From: Sphingomonas qomolangmaensis
Lineage (GTDB): Bacteria; Pseudomonadota; Alphaproteobacteria; Sphingomonadales; Sphingomonadaceae
NCBI RefSeq assembly: GCF_024496245.1
Contig: NZ_CP101740.1
Span: 1,673,501 to 1,737,500 of the forward strand
Length of the DNA stretch: 64,000 nucleotides
Reading direction: 5' to 3'
Position numbers and translations under genes: made by a program. Below are positions 17,085 to 25,701 of this stretch, piece after piece; position 1 is the first letter of the stretch; every line of letters starts with the position of its first letter. The notes beneath the pieces are model-generated. The model saw only the letters and a list, made by a program, of their open reading frames with translations, had not been told where the DNA came from and did no database searches.

Positions 17085-18659
17085 ATGAGCATTACCGATC
17101 AGGACACCCCGGAGCCGACCCGCGCCGGGGACAGACTGGCGCGCATTCCGACCGGCGCCAAGGTATTCCTGATCCTCAGTTGTGCGCTGTTGCCGCTGGC
17201 GCTGATCGCCTTTTTCGCTTCGCTGCAAACCAACCGAGCATCGGACATGGAGGCGCGCGCGCAGCTACGCGTCGCCGCCGAACAGGGCGCACGCGCGCTG
17301 ACGATCGAATTGGTCGGCGATATGACCGCGCTACGCGATGCCGCCAACGCGCTGGAACGCGATCCCGCCAACAGCCCGGCGTGCGCGCGCGCGCGCGGCG
17401 TGTTCGGGCAACAGTTTTCGACCGGTACAAGGTTCGCGATCACCGATGCCAGCGGTCGTCTGCTGTGCGGCGAGCCGATCAAGGCGACGCAGCGCGTCGG
17501 CGGCGATGGCCGAATCGGGGTGACGATGGCCGATGACGGCCTGATCCTGGCGATCGGCGCGCGCGGCGGTACCGTCGCAGCCACCGCCTATTTCCCGACC
17601 GAGTTCCTCGCAGTGGTGGCGCGTCCTACCGGGCTCGCTCCGGGCTACGGCAGCAGGCTGACGCGCAATGGCGACGCGCTGCCGCTTACCGAACTTGCCA
17701 ACCAGTCTACCCTCAGCCGGCGCGATACGCACATTGCGCCGATCGGCATCCCCGAACTCGCGGTGGCGATGACGGTCAGCGCCCTGCCGATCACTTCGCC
17801 CTTGCTGATCGCGATGATCCTGCCGCTGCTGATGTGGGCGGCGGCTGCGGGGATCGGCTGGTTCGTCGTCGACCGGTTGCTGATCCGCCCGCTTCGCCGG
17901 CTGCGTGCCAATGTCGGCACCTACCAGCCGGGCGAAGTGCTCCAGCCGATCGAATATGGCGCAATGCCGGCGCAGGAAATCCGCGAACTGGGCGATACGT
18001 TCGAAGGGATCACGCGCACGGTACGGCTGCACGAAGCCGATCTGGCCGAAGGGCTGGTCCGCCAGACCAAATTGACCCGCGAAGTCCATCACCGCGTGAA
18101 GAATAATCTGCAGGTGATCGCCAGCCTGATCAACTTTCACGCGCGCGGCGCACCCTCGCCCGACGCCGCCGCCGCTTATGCCTCGATCCAGCGGCGCGTC
18201 GACGCACTCGCGGTGGTCCATCGCTATCACTTCGCCGAGATGGAGGATAATCGCGGGCTCGAGCTGCGATCGGTGATCGGTGAGCTCGCGTCGAACATCC
18301 GCGCGACCGCGCCCGACCCCGGGTCGCGGCTGGGAATCGCGCTCGAGATCGAACCATTGCAGGCGTCGCAGGACGTCGCGGTGGCGGTGGCATTTCTGCT
18401 AACCGAGCTGATCGAGCTGGCGATGAACGTCCAGCCGCAAACGCAAATACGCCTGACGATGCGCGCTGGCGAGCATGACGGCACCGCCACGCTGCGCGTG
18501 AGTTCGCCGTCGCTGGTTGGCGGACCGACGCTCGATCACCTGCTGGCGACCCGCTATGGCCGCGTCATCACCGGCCTGGCGCGCCAGCTGCGCGCACCGT
18601 TGCACCATGACCCGCTGGTCGGCGCGTATGAGATATCGATCGCGGTGATGCGCGCCTAA
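17085..18659 (+). CDS. phyP: PhyP-like sensor histidine kinase/phosphatase of the general stress response
   Basis: A 524-aa membrane sensor. Span 1 is about residues 27-48, followed by a periplasmic domain of about 180 residues, span 2 (about 238-262), a HAMP-like linker, and a HisKA_2 dimerisation motif EVHHRVKNNLQVIASL with the phospho-acceptor at His335/336. The ATPase domain looks degenerate: the N-box position reads LTELIELAMN, without the usual Asn, and no G-box (DxGxG) can be found. That fits PhyP of Sphingomonas, reported to act mainly as a negative regulator (phosphatase) of PhyR. The gene follows nepR by 8 bp. Confidence 0.85.
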   Translation: MSITDQDTPEPTRAGDRLARIPTGAKVFLILSCALLPLALIAFFASLQTNRASDMEARAQLRVAAEQGARALTIELVGDMTALRDAANALERDPANSPACARARGVFGQQFSTGTRFAITDASGRLLCGEPIKATQRVGGDGRIGVTMADDGLILAIGARGGTVAATAYFPTEFLAVVARPTGLAPGYGSRLTRNGDALPLTELANQSTLSRRDTHIAPIGIPELAVAMTVSALPITSPLLIAMILPLLMWAAAAGIGWFVVDRLLIRPLRRLRANVGTYQPGEVLQPIEYGAMPAQEIRELGDTFEGITRTVRLHEADLAEGLVRQTKLTREVHHRVKNNLQVIASLINFHARGAPSPDAAAAYASIQRRVDALAVVHRYHFAEMEDNRGLELRSVIGELASNIRATAPDPGSRLGIALEIEPLQASQDVAVAVAFLLTELIELAMNVQPQTQIRLTMRAGEHDGTATLRVSSPSLVGGPTLDHLLATRYGRVITGLARQLRAPLHHDPLVGAYEISIAVMRA

Positions 18660-18678
18660 AATAATCTTGCAATCGGCT

Positions 18679-18703
18679 GGAACCCCTGTCCGACCGCGCC
18701 GTT
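18679..18703 (+). promoter_or_regulatory. EcfG-type promoter, exact consensus
   Basis: GGAAC at 18679-18683 and CGTT at 18700-18703 are separated by exactly 16 nt, the textbook spacing for this sigma class. It lies 20 bp after the phyP-like stop and points downstream. The next recognisable gene is the entericidin-like lipoprotein 225 bp away, with a strong hairpin in between. Confidence 0.7.
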
Positions 18704-18709
18704 TTACTC

Positions 18710-18801
18710 TTCGGATAGCGACTATTTGCCCCCCCGCTCTCGCTATCCACGACATGGGCCCGGAAGCGCCACCCTCCCCCCCCCGGAGGCGCTTCCGGGC
18801 C
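18710..18801 (+). ncRNA. Candidate stress-regulated small RNA (or leader) ending in a perfect hairpin
   Basis: Transcription from the promoter just upstream would begin near 18710. A perfect 14-bp stem (arms 18757-18770 and 18788-18801, 17-nt C-rich loop) follows. No ORF with a ribosome site is seen in this stretch. It could be a small RNA of about 90 nt, a long 5' leader of the lipoprotein gene, or simply the terminator of nepR-phyP. No U-tract follows the stem (TAATTCATT), which weakens the intrinsic-terminator reading. Confidence 0.4.
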
Positions 18802-18866
18802 TAATTCATTCCAGCCCTGGCTCGTCCTAGCCCGCCGATTGCGCCGAAGCAGTTGGTTCGTGATGC

Positions 18867-18891
18867 GGAACGAAATCGCTTGGCGATCATT
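18867..18891 (+). promoter_or_regulatory. Candidate EcfG-type promoter of the entericidin-like gene
   Basis: GGAAC at 18867-18871, a 16-nt spacer, then CATT at 18888-18891 (one mismatch from CGTT). It is placed 37 bp before the start codon of the lipoprotein gene, a normal leader length. Confidence 0.5.
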
Positions 18892-18928
18892 CAATTGCCG
18901 GAGTTTGTATCCGCCAAGGAGAATGAAG

Positions 18929-19054
18929 ATGCGCAAGTTTTTCGGTCTGGCCATCGTCGCCAGCGCATTGTTGGTAAGCGCATGCAACACGGTCCAGGGC
19001 GTTGGGCGCGACGTTCAGTCGGCAGGTGCGGCGGTCGAAGACGCGGTCGACTGA
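18929..19054 (+). CDS. Entericidin A/B-family lipoprotein
   Basis: A 41-aa protein. A hydrophobic signal (MRKFFGLAIVASALLVSA) ends in the lipobox LVSAC, and the mature part is NTVQGVGRDVQSAGAAVED, the entericidin signature. Entericidins are tiny membrane lipoproteins. The EcnB type is stress-induced and linked to cell death in enterobacteria, and its role in sphingomonads is not established. The ATG at 18929 was chosen over the one at 18923 because AAGGAG lies 7 nt before it. An EcfG-type promoter precedes it and a good terminator follows. Confidence 0.85.
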   Translation: MRKFFGLAIVASALLVSACNTVQGVGRDVQSAGAAVEDAVD

Positions 19055-19080
19055 CCGGATCCTTTCGAGCGTATCGATCG

Positions 19081-19108
19081 GGGGCTGCGGGAAACCGCGG
19101 CCCCTTTT
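19081..19108 (+). terminator. Rho-independent terminator of the entericidin-like gene
   Basis: A 10-bp stem (GGGGCTGCGG / CCGCGGCCCC, one G-U pair) with a GAAA tetraloop, followed by TTTT at 19105-19108. It ends directly against the tatC stop codon on the other strand. Confidence 0.8.
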
Positions 19109-19897
19109 CTATTCGGCGGGCTTTTCCACCGCGTCGGTCGCGGTCGCGTCGGCGTTCTTGGCTCGCTTGCGCTCGGTGAACCAGATGCCGATCAGCGCCA
19201 GCTCGTACAAAAGGATCAGCGGAACCGCGAGCAGGAACTGCGACCCGATATCGGGCGGGGTCAGCACCGCGGCGATGCCGAACGCCGCGACGATCGCGTA
19301 GCGGCGCGCGCTCACCAACTGCTTGCGGGTGACGATGCCGGCGCGCTCGAGCAGCATCAGCAGCACCGGCAGCAGGAACGAGATGCCGAACGCGAACAGG
19401 AACTGCATCACGAACGACAGATAATTGCCGACCGAAGGTAAGGCCTCCTGCTCGATCCCGCCGAAATTGCCCTGGAAGCTCAGCAGGAAGGTCAGCGCCA
19501 CCGGAATGGTGACGAAATAGGCGAGCGACGCGCCCGCGGTGAACAGCACCGGCGTCGCCAGCAGGAACGGGAACAGCGCGCGCTTCTCGGCGCGATACAG
19601 GCCGGGTGCGACGAACTGCCAGAGCTGGTTGGACAGCACCGGGAACGAGATCATCAGCGCCGCGAACAACGCGACCTTCACCCGGACGAAGAAGGCTTCG
19701 AACAATTGGGTGAAGATGACGCGCTTTTGTCCGGCAGCGACCAGCGGCTGGACCAGGAACGCGAAGATTTCCTCGGCAAAGGCGTAGCAGACCGCGAACG
19801 CGATCACGACGGTGAGCACGCAATACAGCGCGCGCTTACGCAGTTCGATCAGGTGATCGAGCAGCGGCGCCTGGCTCTGGTCGATATCGTCCCTCAC
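19109..19897 (-). CDS. tatC: Sec-independent translocase subunit TatC
   Basis: A 262-aa inner-membrane protein with six predicted spans. It is the receptor of the Tat system that recognises twin-arginine signal peptides. Family marks are LLDHLIELRKRALYCVL at the N-terminus, LWQFVAPGLYRAEKRALFPF in the first periplasmic loop region, and TPPDIGSQFLLAVPLILLYE in the last. The start is GTG overlapping the tatB stop. Tat-type signals occur on products elsewhere in this window (GH10 xylanase, two ferritin-like proteins). Confidence 0.95.
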   Translation of the reverse strand: MRDDIDQSQAPLLDHLIELRKRALYCVLTVVIAFAVCYAFAEEIFAFLVQPLVAAGQKRVIFTQLFEAFFVRVKVALFAALMISFPVLSNQLWQFVAPGLYRAEKRALFPFLLATPVLFTAGASLAYFVTIPVALTFLLSFQGNFGGIEQEALPSVGNYLSFVMQFLFAFGISFLLPVLLMLLERAGIVTRKQLVSARRYAIVAAFGIAAVLTPPDIGSQFLLAVPLILLYELALIGIWFTERKRAKNADATATDAVEKPAE

Positions 19898-20334
19898 GAT
19901 GGCGCCTTGCCGTCGGCAGCCGGGAGATCGGGCGAATCGGCGGGCGCGAGGTGCGGTGTGTCGACCGACCCGATCTCGGGCCGGATATCGGGCTTGGCGA
20001 CGGTCACCGGCGGCTGGTCGCCGTCATAGGCGTGCGCCACGTCGCCTTCGGGTGCCGGCAGCATCGCCTGCGCGGGCTCGGGCGACTGCGCAGGCTCGGG
20101 CGGATGCTCGCGCATGATCCGCGCGTTTTCATCGGCCCATTTCTTTTCCATCTCGGCCAGCTCGGCTTCGCGCACCATCGCATCGAAGCCGCTGCGGAAC
20201 TGGCGCGCGACGCCACGCGCCTTGCCGACCCATTGGCCGACGAAGCGCATCGCTTTTGGCAGGTCCTTGGGACCGATGACCAGAAGCGCGACGACCGCGA
20301 CCACGATCATCTCGCTCAGATTGAAGTCGAGCAT
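19894..20334 (-). CDS. tatB: Sec-independent translocase subunit TatB
   Basis: A 146-aa protein. The N-terminal span NLSEMIVVAVVALLVIGPKD carries the Glu and the GPKDLP turn of TatB. An amphipathic helix (about residues 28-60) and a proline/acid-rich tail follow. With TatC it forms the substrate receptor. It is translationally coupled to tatC. Confidence 0.94.
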   Translation of the reverse strand: MLDFNLSEMIVVAVVALLVIGPKDLPKAMRFVGQWVGKARGVARQFRSGFDAMVREAELAEMEKKWADENARIMREHPPEPAQSPEPAQAMLPAPEGDVAHAYDGDQPPVTVAKPDIRPEIGSVDTPHLAPADSPDLPAADGKAPS

Positions 20335-20393
20335 CGTGCTCCGCCGTTAGCGGCGCGCCACCCGGGCGCGCCGAAAGTCAAAAAGGCGTCGCC

Positions 20394-20627
20394 TCAGCGA
20401 TCGTCGCGCGTGCGATCGGCGTCGGTCTTGAACGCGGGCTCGGCGGCGCGCTGGGCTTCGATCCGGCTCGGCTCGACCTTGTCGTCGTCGTCCTCGATCA
20501 TGCCCTTCTTGAAGTTCTTGATGCCCTTGGCAACGTCACCCATCAGGTTCGAGAAGCGACCACCACCCAGCAACAGGATCGCGATCACGCCGAACACCAG
20601 CCAATGCATCAGGCTGAAACCACCCAT
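20394..20627 (-). CDS. tatA: Sec-independent translocase subunit TatA
   Basis: A 77-aa pore-forming subunit: a short N-terminal span ([19 protein letters not shown]), then the amphipathic helix [18 protein letters not shown], and an acidic tail. The length and the FxxLMxDxxKGIKxFKKGM pattern are diagnostic of TatA rather than TatB. It follows scpB by 27 bp. Confidence 0.95.
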   Translation of the reverse strand: MGGFSLMHWLVFGVIAILLLGGGRFSNLMGDVAKGIKNFKKGMIEDDDDKVEPSRIEAQRAAEPAFKTDADRTRDDR

Positions 20628-20654
20628 GACAATTCTCCTCGTGTCGGGCCCTAT

Positions 20655-21224
20655 CTAGTCCGAGTCGTCGGCAGATACCACCTCGATCGACAGATCGACC
20701 GGATCGAGCAGCCCCGCGGCGCGCAGATCGTCGATGCCGGGCAGGTCGCGCCGGCTCGCCAGCCCGAAATGGTCGAGAAACCCCGCCGTCGTGGCGTACG
20801 TTAGCGGCCGGCCGGGGACTTCGCGGCGCCCGGCGGGACGCACCCAGCCCGCCGCCATCAGCACGTCGATCGTCCCCTTGGCGACCTGCACGCCGCGAAT
20901 CGCCTCGATCTCGGCGCGGGTGACGGGCTCGTGATAGGCGATGATCGCCAAGGTCTCGATCCCGGCGCGGCTGAGCTTGCGGCTGTCCTCGCGGTCGCGG
21001 CGCAGCAAATGCGCCAGGTCGCCCGCGGTCTCGAAATGCCAATGCTCGCCGCGCCGGACCAGCGCGATGCCGCGCCCGGCATAGTGGTCCGCCAGCGTAC
21101 CCAGCGCGCGGCGAACGTCGGCGCCCTCGCCCAGATGCTCGGCGATCTGCGAAGGCGTGAGCGGCGTCGGCGAGGCGAACAACACCGCCTCGACCGCGCG
21201 GACCAGATCGTCGGGGGGCGTCAT
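20655..21224 (-). CDS. scpB: Segregation and condensation protein B
   Basis: A kleisin-associated subunit of the SMC-ScpAB condensin. It is 189 aa with two winged-helix domains. The core AGIETLAIIAYHEPVTRAEI followed by EAIRGVQ is the ScpB signature. The ATG at 21224 overlaps the scpA stop. The frame continues far upstream, but that part is the shadow of scpA. Confidence 0.92.
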   Translation of the reverse strand: MTPPDDLVRAVEAVLFASPTPLTPSQIAEHLGEGADVRRALGTLADHYAGRGIALVRRGEHWHFETAGDLAHLLRRDREDSRKLSRAGIETLAIIAYHEPVTRAEIEAIRGVQVAKGTIDVLMAAGWVRPAGRREVPGRPLTYATTAGFLDHFGLASRRDLPGIDDLRAAGLLDPVDLSIEVVSADDSD

Positions 21225-21952
21225 GCGAGTTCGCGCACGTACAGCGGCGCGAAGGGCGATGCCTGGCGCAATTCGAGCCTGCCCTGCCGCGCGAGTTCGA
21301 GCGCGGCGACGAAGCTCGATGCCAGCGCCGAGCGGCGATACGCTTCGTCGGGGGTGAGCGGCAGGAAGCTTGCCAACACTGCCCAGTCGATCGCCTCGCC
21401 CACCATCCGCGACACCCGCGCGATCGCTTCGTCGAGCGTCATCACCGCGCGGCGCGCGACGACGTGCATCACCGGGCGCGAGCGCGCGCTGATCTGGCCA
21501 TAAGCCGCGATCAGGTCGTAGATCTCGGCCTCCCAGCGCGTCCGCCGATCGGTGCGCAGCCCTTCGGGCGCGCCGCGCGGAAACACGTCGCGGCCCATCC
21601 GGTCGCGCGCCATCAGCCGCGCGCCTGCCTCGCGCATCGCGTTCAGCCGTTCGAGCCGGAGCGTGAGGCGAAGCGCGAGTTCCTCGGGGCTCGGCGTCTC
21701 CTGCGGGTCGCGCGGCAGCAGCAGTGCCGATTTGAGATAGGCGAGCCACGCCGCCATCACGAGATAATCGGCGGCGACTTCGAGCTGGAGCGCGCGCGCG
21801 CCTTCGATGAAGGCGAGATATTGCTCGACCAGGTCGAGGATCGAGATCGCCTTGAGATCGACCTTCTGCGCGCGCGCGAGGCCGAGCAGCAGGTCGAGCG
21901 GCCCCTCCCACCCGTCGAGCGCGACGGTGAGCGTCGGTTCGGGGTCAGCCAT
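21221..21952 (-). CDS. scpA: Segregation and condensation protein A
   Basis: The kleisin subunit bridging SMC heads. It begins with LTVALDGWEGPLDLLLGLAR, the standard ScpA N-terminal motif, then ILDLVEQYLAFIEGARA and YLVMAAWLAYLKSALLLPRD. It is 243 aa from the ATG at 21952. A GTG at 21991 would add 13 residues and cannot be excluded. The family match starts right after the chosen ATG. Confidence 0.92.
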   Translation of the reverse strand: MADPEPTLTVALDGWEGPLDLLLGLARAQKVDLKAISILDLVEQYLAFIEGARALQLEVAADYLVMAAWLAYLKSALLLPRDPQETPSPEELALRLTLRLERLNAMREAGARLMARDRMGRDVFPRGAPEGLRTDRRTRWEAEIYDLIAAYGQISARSRPVMHVVARRAVMTLDEAIARVSRMVGEAIDWAVLASFLPLTPDEAYRRSALASSFVAALELARQGRLELRQASPFAPLYVRELA

Positions 21953-22045
21953 CGCGGCGAGGCGCGAGAGGGCAAAGGCCGGTGGGAGCACGACGCATCG
22001 CCGCAGGATATGCCAGACAATGCCGCCGCACCAAGGCTTTCGGCA

Positions 22046-23053
22046 TCACACCAGGGCGAGCAGCGAATCGCGCTTGGCGGTGAGTTCGGCGATGTCACCC
22101 TCGATTACCCCTGCGGTCCGCGACGCCATCGCGCGGTCGAGCCGTTCACGTGCCCGCGGGGTGATCTCCCCCACCCTGCCCGCGATATCGACCATCTCGT
22201 CCATCCGCCCCCAGCAATCGAGCACGACGTCGCACCCCGCCGCCAGCACGCCGGCGGCCTTGTCGCCCGCGCTGCCCGACAACGCCTTCATGTCGATATC
22301 GTCGCTCATCAACAGCCCGTCGAAGCCGATCCGCCCGCGGATCACTTCCTCGATCACGATCGGCGACAGCGTTGCCGGGCGCTCGGCATCCCAGGCCTCG
22401 AACACGCAATGGCAGGTCATGCCCATCGGTGCATCGGCGAGCGAGGCGAAGGGTTCGAGGTCGATCGCCAGCTCGGCGTCCGATGCGGTCACGCGCGGCA
22501 GTTCGAGATGGCTGTCGACTCCGGCGCGGCCATGGCCGGGCATGTGCTTGACCACCCCCACCACCCCGCCGCGCGCGAGCCCGTCGAGCACCGCGCGACC
22601 GATCGCGGCGACCTGCATCGGTTCGTCGCCATAAGCGCGGCTGGTGATGACAGTGGCGGCGCCGGCGACCGGGACGTCGAGCAGCGGCATGCAATCGACG
22701 GTGATGCCGACCTCGGCGAGCGTCAGCGCGATCGCGTGCGCGTTGCAGCGCGCCGCCTCGATCGCCGAGATCGGTGCGACCTGCCACAGTGCGGCGAAGG
22801 CGGGGCCGGCGGGAAAGGCGGACCATTCGGGGGCGCGCATCCGCGCGACCGGGCCACCTTCCTGGTCGATCAGGATCGGCAATTCGTCGCGGCCAGAGAG
22901 CGCGCGAAGCTCGTCGGTCAGCGCGCGGAGCTGCGCGCGATCGCGCACGTTGCGGCCGAAGAGGATGTAGCCGAGCGGATCGGCATCGGCGAAGAAGGCA
23001 CGCTCGTCGGCGGTCAGCGTCAGGCCGGAGAGGCCATAGATCACGGGTTGCAT
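22046..23053 (-). CDS. nagZ: Beta-N-acetylhexosaminidase (GH3)
   Basis: A cytosolic GH3 enzyme that removes GlcNAc from recycled muropeptides. It is 335 aa. The motif KHMPGHGRAGVDSHLELP holds the catalytic His loop and the Asp of the family, the nucleophile Asp is in LLMSDDIDMKALSG, and the N-terminal IDQEGGPVARM is typical of NagZ. It lies between the SPOR protein and scpA, the usual order in this lineage. Confidence 0.94.
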   Translation of the reverse strand: MQPVIYGLSGLTLTADERAFFADADPLGYILFGRNVRDRAQLRALTDELRALSGRDELPILIDQEGGPVARMRAPEWSAFPAGPAFAALWQVAPISAIEAARCNAHAIALTLAEVGITVDCMPLLDVPVAGAATVITSRAYGDEPMQVAAIGRAVLDGLARGGVVGVVKHMPGHGRAGVDSHLELPRVTASDAELAIDLEPFASLADAPMGMTCHCVFEAWDAERPATLSPIVIEEVIRGRIGFDGLLMSDDIDMKALSGSAGDKAAGVLAAGCDVVLDCWGRMDEMVDIAGRVGEITPRARERLDRAMASRTAGVIEGDIAELTAKRDSLLALV

Positions 23054-23089
23054 CGGCGGGGGGTAGCGAACCGCGCGGATATTATGAAC

Positions 23090-23191
23090 CCCCGTTCGCC
23101 CTAAGCCTGTCGAAGGGGCGGCCCGTCCTCTCAGCGCGCGTGGCGGTGGACGGTGCAGGCCGACGCTTCGACCAGCTCAGCGCGAACGGGG
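23090..23191. repeat. Intergenic palindrome, family A
   Basis: Outer arms CCCCGTTCGC and GCGAACGGGG flank the modules CTGTCGAAGG and TTCGACCAGCTCAG. It fills the gap between the SPOR gene and nagZ. Confidence 0.75.
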
Positions 23192-23196
23192 AAGGC

Positions 23197-23934
23197 TCAA
23201 GACACCACGAAGCACGCCTCGCCCGCGATCTTCAGCTTGCCGCAGATCTCGCGCGCCTGCGCGTTGCTGCCGGCGTTGACGCGCAGCCGGTGGACGGTGC
23301 GGCCATTGACCTCGGCGGCCTGGATCGACTGGCCGAGCCCGGCGAGATAGCCGAAGCGGCTCGAGAGCTGCTTCCACGACGCTTGCGCGACCGCGTCGCT
23401 GGGGAACGATCCGAGCTGGACCACCGCACCGCCGCCGCCGGTCGCCGCAGGCGGCGGGGTGGCGGTGGCGGGCGCAGCCGCGCTCAGCCGACCCGAGGGG
23501 GGTGGCACATCGGCCTCGACGCGGCGACCGCTGGGCGGGGCGACGGGCACCGCCTGCGGCTGCGCACGGCCGGCGACGGGCGCTTCGGGCACCGCCGAAA
23601 GGTCGACGCGCGCCTTGGTCGCGCTGCCTTCGCTGGTCTTGAACACCGCATCGCCCTCGCCCGCGACGCGCATGCCGCCGGGCTGGTCGGGCTTGACCTT
23701 ATAATCCCCCTCGGGCGCGGCGATAAGCTCGCCCGATCCGCCGGTTACGCGGCGATCCTGATACCAATAGAGACCCGCGACCGCGGCGGCGATCACCGCC
23801 AGCCCGACGCCGATCAGCAGGACCAGCCGCAGCATCGACGGCCGGTCATCATAGCCGTCGTCGACGGTTTCGAGCCAGGGCAGCCGATCCTCGTCGCGTT
23901 CGATCGAGTCGCCGGTCATTTCGAGAGTCGTCAT
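23197..23934 (-). CDS. SPOR-domain envelope protein
   Basis: A 245-aa protein. The cytoplasmic N-terminus is about 34 residues, followed by one membrane span (LRLVLLIGVGLAVIAAAVAG), a long low-complexity Pro/Ala/Val region (about 75-165), and a C-terminal SPOR domain (about 170-245, GAVVQLGSFPSDAVAQASWK onward). SPOR domains bind denuded septal peptidoglycan, so a role in division or wall remodelling is likely. The start overlaps the argS stop (ATGA). Confidence 0.85.
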   Translation of the reverse strand: MTTLEMTGDSIERDEDRLPWLETVDDGYDDRPSMLRLVLLIGVGLAVIAAAVAGLYWYQDRRVTGGSGELIAAPEGDYKVKPDQPGGMRVAGEGDAVFKTSEGSATKARVDLSAVPEAPVAGRAQPQAVPVAPPSGRRVEADVPPPSGRLSAAAPATATPPPAATGGGGAVVQLGSFPSDAVAQASWKQLSSRFGYLAGLGQSIQAAEVNGRTVHRLRVNAGSNAQAREICGKLKIAGEACFVVS

Positions 23935-25661
23935 CAGTGCATCTCCTCGACCGCCACGACGCCCATGACGCCGAGACCGCTGCGGATGATCTGCCCGATC
24001 GCGCCCGCCAGATAAAGCCGTGCCTGCGTAAGCCCGGCATCGTCGGCGATCAGGTAGCGGCGGTCGGCGCGTTCGTTGCCGACATTCCACGCGGCGTGAA
24101 ATTCGGCAGCCAAGTCGTAGAGATAAAACGCGATTCGGTGCGGCTCGCGCGCCAGCGCGGCGCTTTCGGCGATGCGCGGGAACTGCGCCGCCAGCTTCAC
24201 CAGCGCCAGCTCCTCCGTATCAAGGCGGGACAGGTCGGGCGTAGCGGTCGGTTCGATTCCCGCTTCGAGCGCACGGCGGTGGAGCGATGCGATCCGCGCA
24301 TGGGCATATTGGACGTAGAAGACCGGATTGTCCTTCGACGCCTCGACGACCTTGGCGAAATCGAAATCCATCTGCGCATCGGCCTTGCGCGTCAGCATCG
24401 TGAAGCGGACGACGTCCTTGCCGACCTCCTCGACCACATCGGCGAGCGTGACGAAATTGCCCGAGCGCTTCGACATCTTCACCGGCTCGCCCGCGCGCAG
24501 CAGCCGCACCATCTGCACCAGCTTGACGTCGAACCGCGTCTTGCCCTCGGTCAGCGCGTTGACCGCGGCGACGATGCGCTTGACCGTGCCGGCATGGTCG
24601 GCGCCCCAGATGTCGATCAGCTGGTCGGCGCTCTCGGCCTTCTGGAAATGATAGGCGAGGTCGGCGCCGAAATAGGTCCAAGCCCCGTTCGACTTCTTGA
24701 TCGGGCGATCCTGATCGTCGCCGAACTTCGTCGAGCGGAACAGCGGCAGCTCGACCGGTTCCCAATCATCGGCGACTTCGCCCTTGGGAGCTTCCAGCAC
24801 GCCGTCATAGACCAGGTCGCGCGCGCGCAGCCACGCTTCCGCCGCCTCGGGCTTGCCCGCCGCCTGGAGCTCGGCCTCGGAGGCGAATTTGTCGTGGTGG
24901 ATGCCGAGCAAGGCAAGATCGGCGCGGACCATCACCAGCATCGCCGCCACCGCCTCGCGCCGGAACAGCGCGAGCCATTCGGCTTCGGGGGCGTCGACGA
25001 ACGCCACGCCATGTTCGGCGGCCAGCTTCTCGCCGATCGGCTTCAGGTATTCGCCGGGGTAGAGCCCCTCGGGGATCGCGATCGTCTCGCCGAGCGCCTC
25101 GCGATAGCGAAGATGCGCCGAGCGCGCGAGCGTATCGACCTGGCCGCCCGCGTCGTTGACATAATATTCGCGGATCACGTCGTGGCCGACGAATTCGAGC
25201 AGGGCGGCGAGCGCGTCGCCCACCACCGCGCCGCGGCAATGCCCCATATGCATCGGGCCGGTGGGGTTGGCCGAGACATATTCGATGTTGACCGTGGTGC
25301 CCTTGCCCATCTCCGACCGGCCGTAGCGGTCGCCCTCGGCATGGATCGTCGCCAGCTCGTCGCGCCAGGTGGCGTCGGTAAGCGTCAGGTTGATGAAGCC
25401 GGGGCCGGCGACCGACACCGCCGAAACCTCGTCGATCTTCCCGAGCTCGGCGACGATCTTTTCGGCGAGCGCGCGCGGGTTGGTGCCCGCGGGCTTGGCG
25501 AGCACCATCGCGGCGTTGGTCGCCAGGTCGCCATGGCTGGAATCGCGCGGCGGCTCGACGGTGACCGCGCGGCGTTCGAGCCCGGCGGGCAGGTCGCCAG
25601 CGGCGACCAGCGCGTCGAGGGCTGCGTTGAGATGGGCGGCAAAGCGGGTGTAAAGCGTCAT
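23934..25661 (-). CDS. argS: Arginyl-tRNA synthetase
   Basis: A class I aminoacyl-tRNA synthetase of 575 aa. The HIGH-type motif reads NPTGPMHMGHCRGAVVGDAL, and the KMSKS loop is conserved as VKMSKRSGNFVTL. The N-terminal additional domain and the C-terminal DALR anticodon-binding domain (ending in GLGVMGVVAVEEMH) are both present. It leads the argS-SPOR-nagZ-scpA-scpB-tatABC run. Confidence 0.96.
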   Translation of the reverse strand: MTLYTRFAAHLNAALDALVAAGDLPAGLERRAVTVEPPRDSSHGDLATNAAMVLAKPAGTNPRALAEKIVAELGKIDEVSAVSVAGPGFINLTLTDATWRDELATIHAEGDRYGRSEMGKGTTVNIEYVSANPTGPMHMGHCRGAVVGDALAALLEFVGHDVIREYYVNDAGGQVDTLARSAHLRYREALGETIAIPEGLYPGEYLKPIGEKLAAEHGVAFVDAPEAEWLALFRREAVAAMLVMVRADLALLGIHHDKFASEAELQAAGKPEAAEAWLRARDLVYDGVLEAPKGEVADDWEPVELPLFRSTKFGDDQDRPIKKSNGAWTYFGADLAYHFQKAESADQLIDIWGADHAGTVKRIVAAVNALTEGKTRFDVKLVQMVRLLRAGEPVKMSKRSGNFVTLADVVEEVGKDVVRFTMLTRKADAQMDFDFAKVVEASKDNPVFYVQYAHARIASLHRRALEAGIEPTATPDLSRLDTEELALVKLAAQFPRIAESAALAREPHRIAFYLYDLAAEFHAAWNVGNERADRRYLIADDAGLTQARLYLAGAIGQIIRSGLGVMGVVAVEEMH

Positions 25662-25701
25662 GCCCGCGCTCTAAGCGGCAATCTGCCGATCGGCAACAAT
25701 G

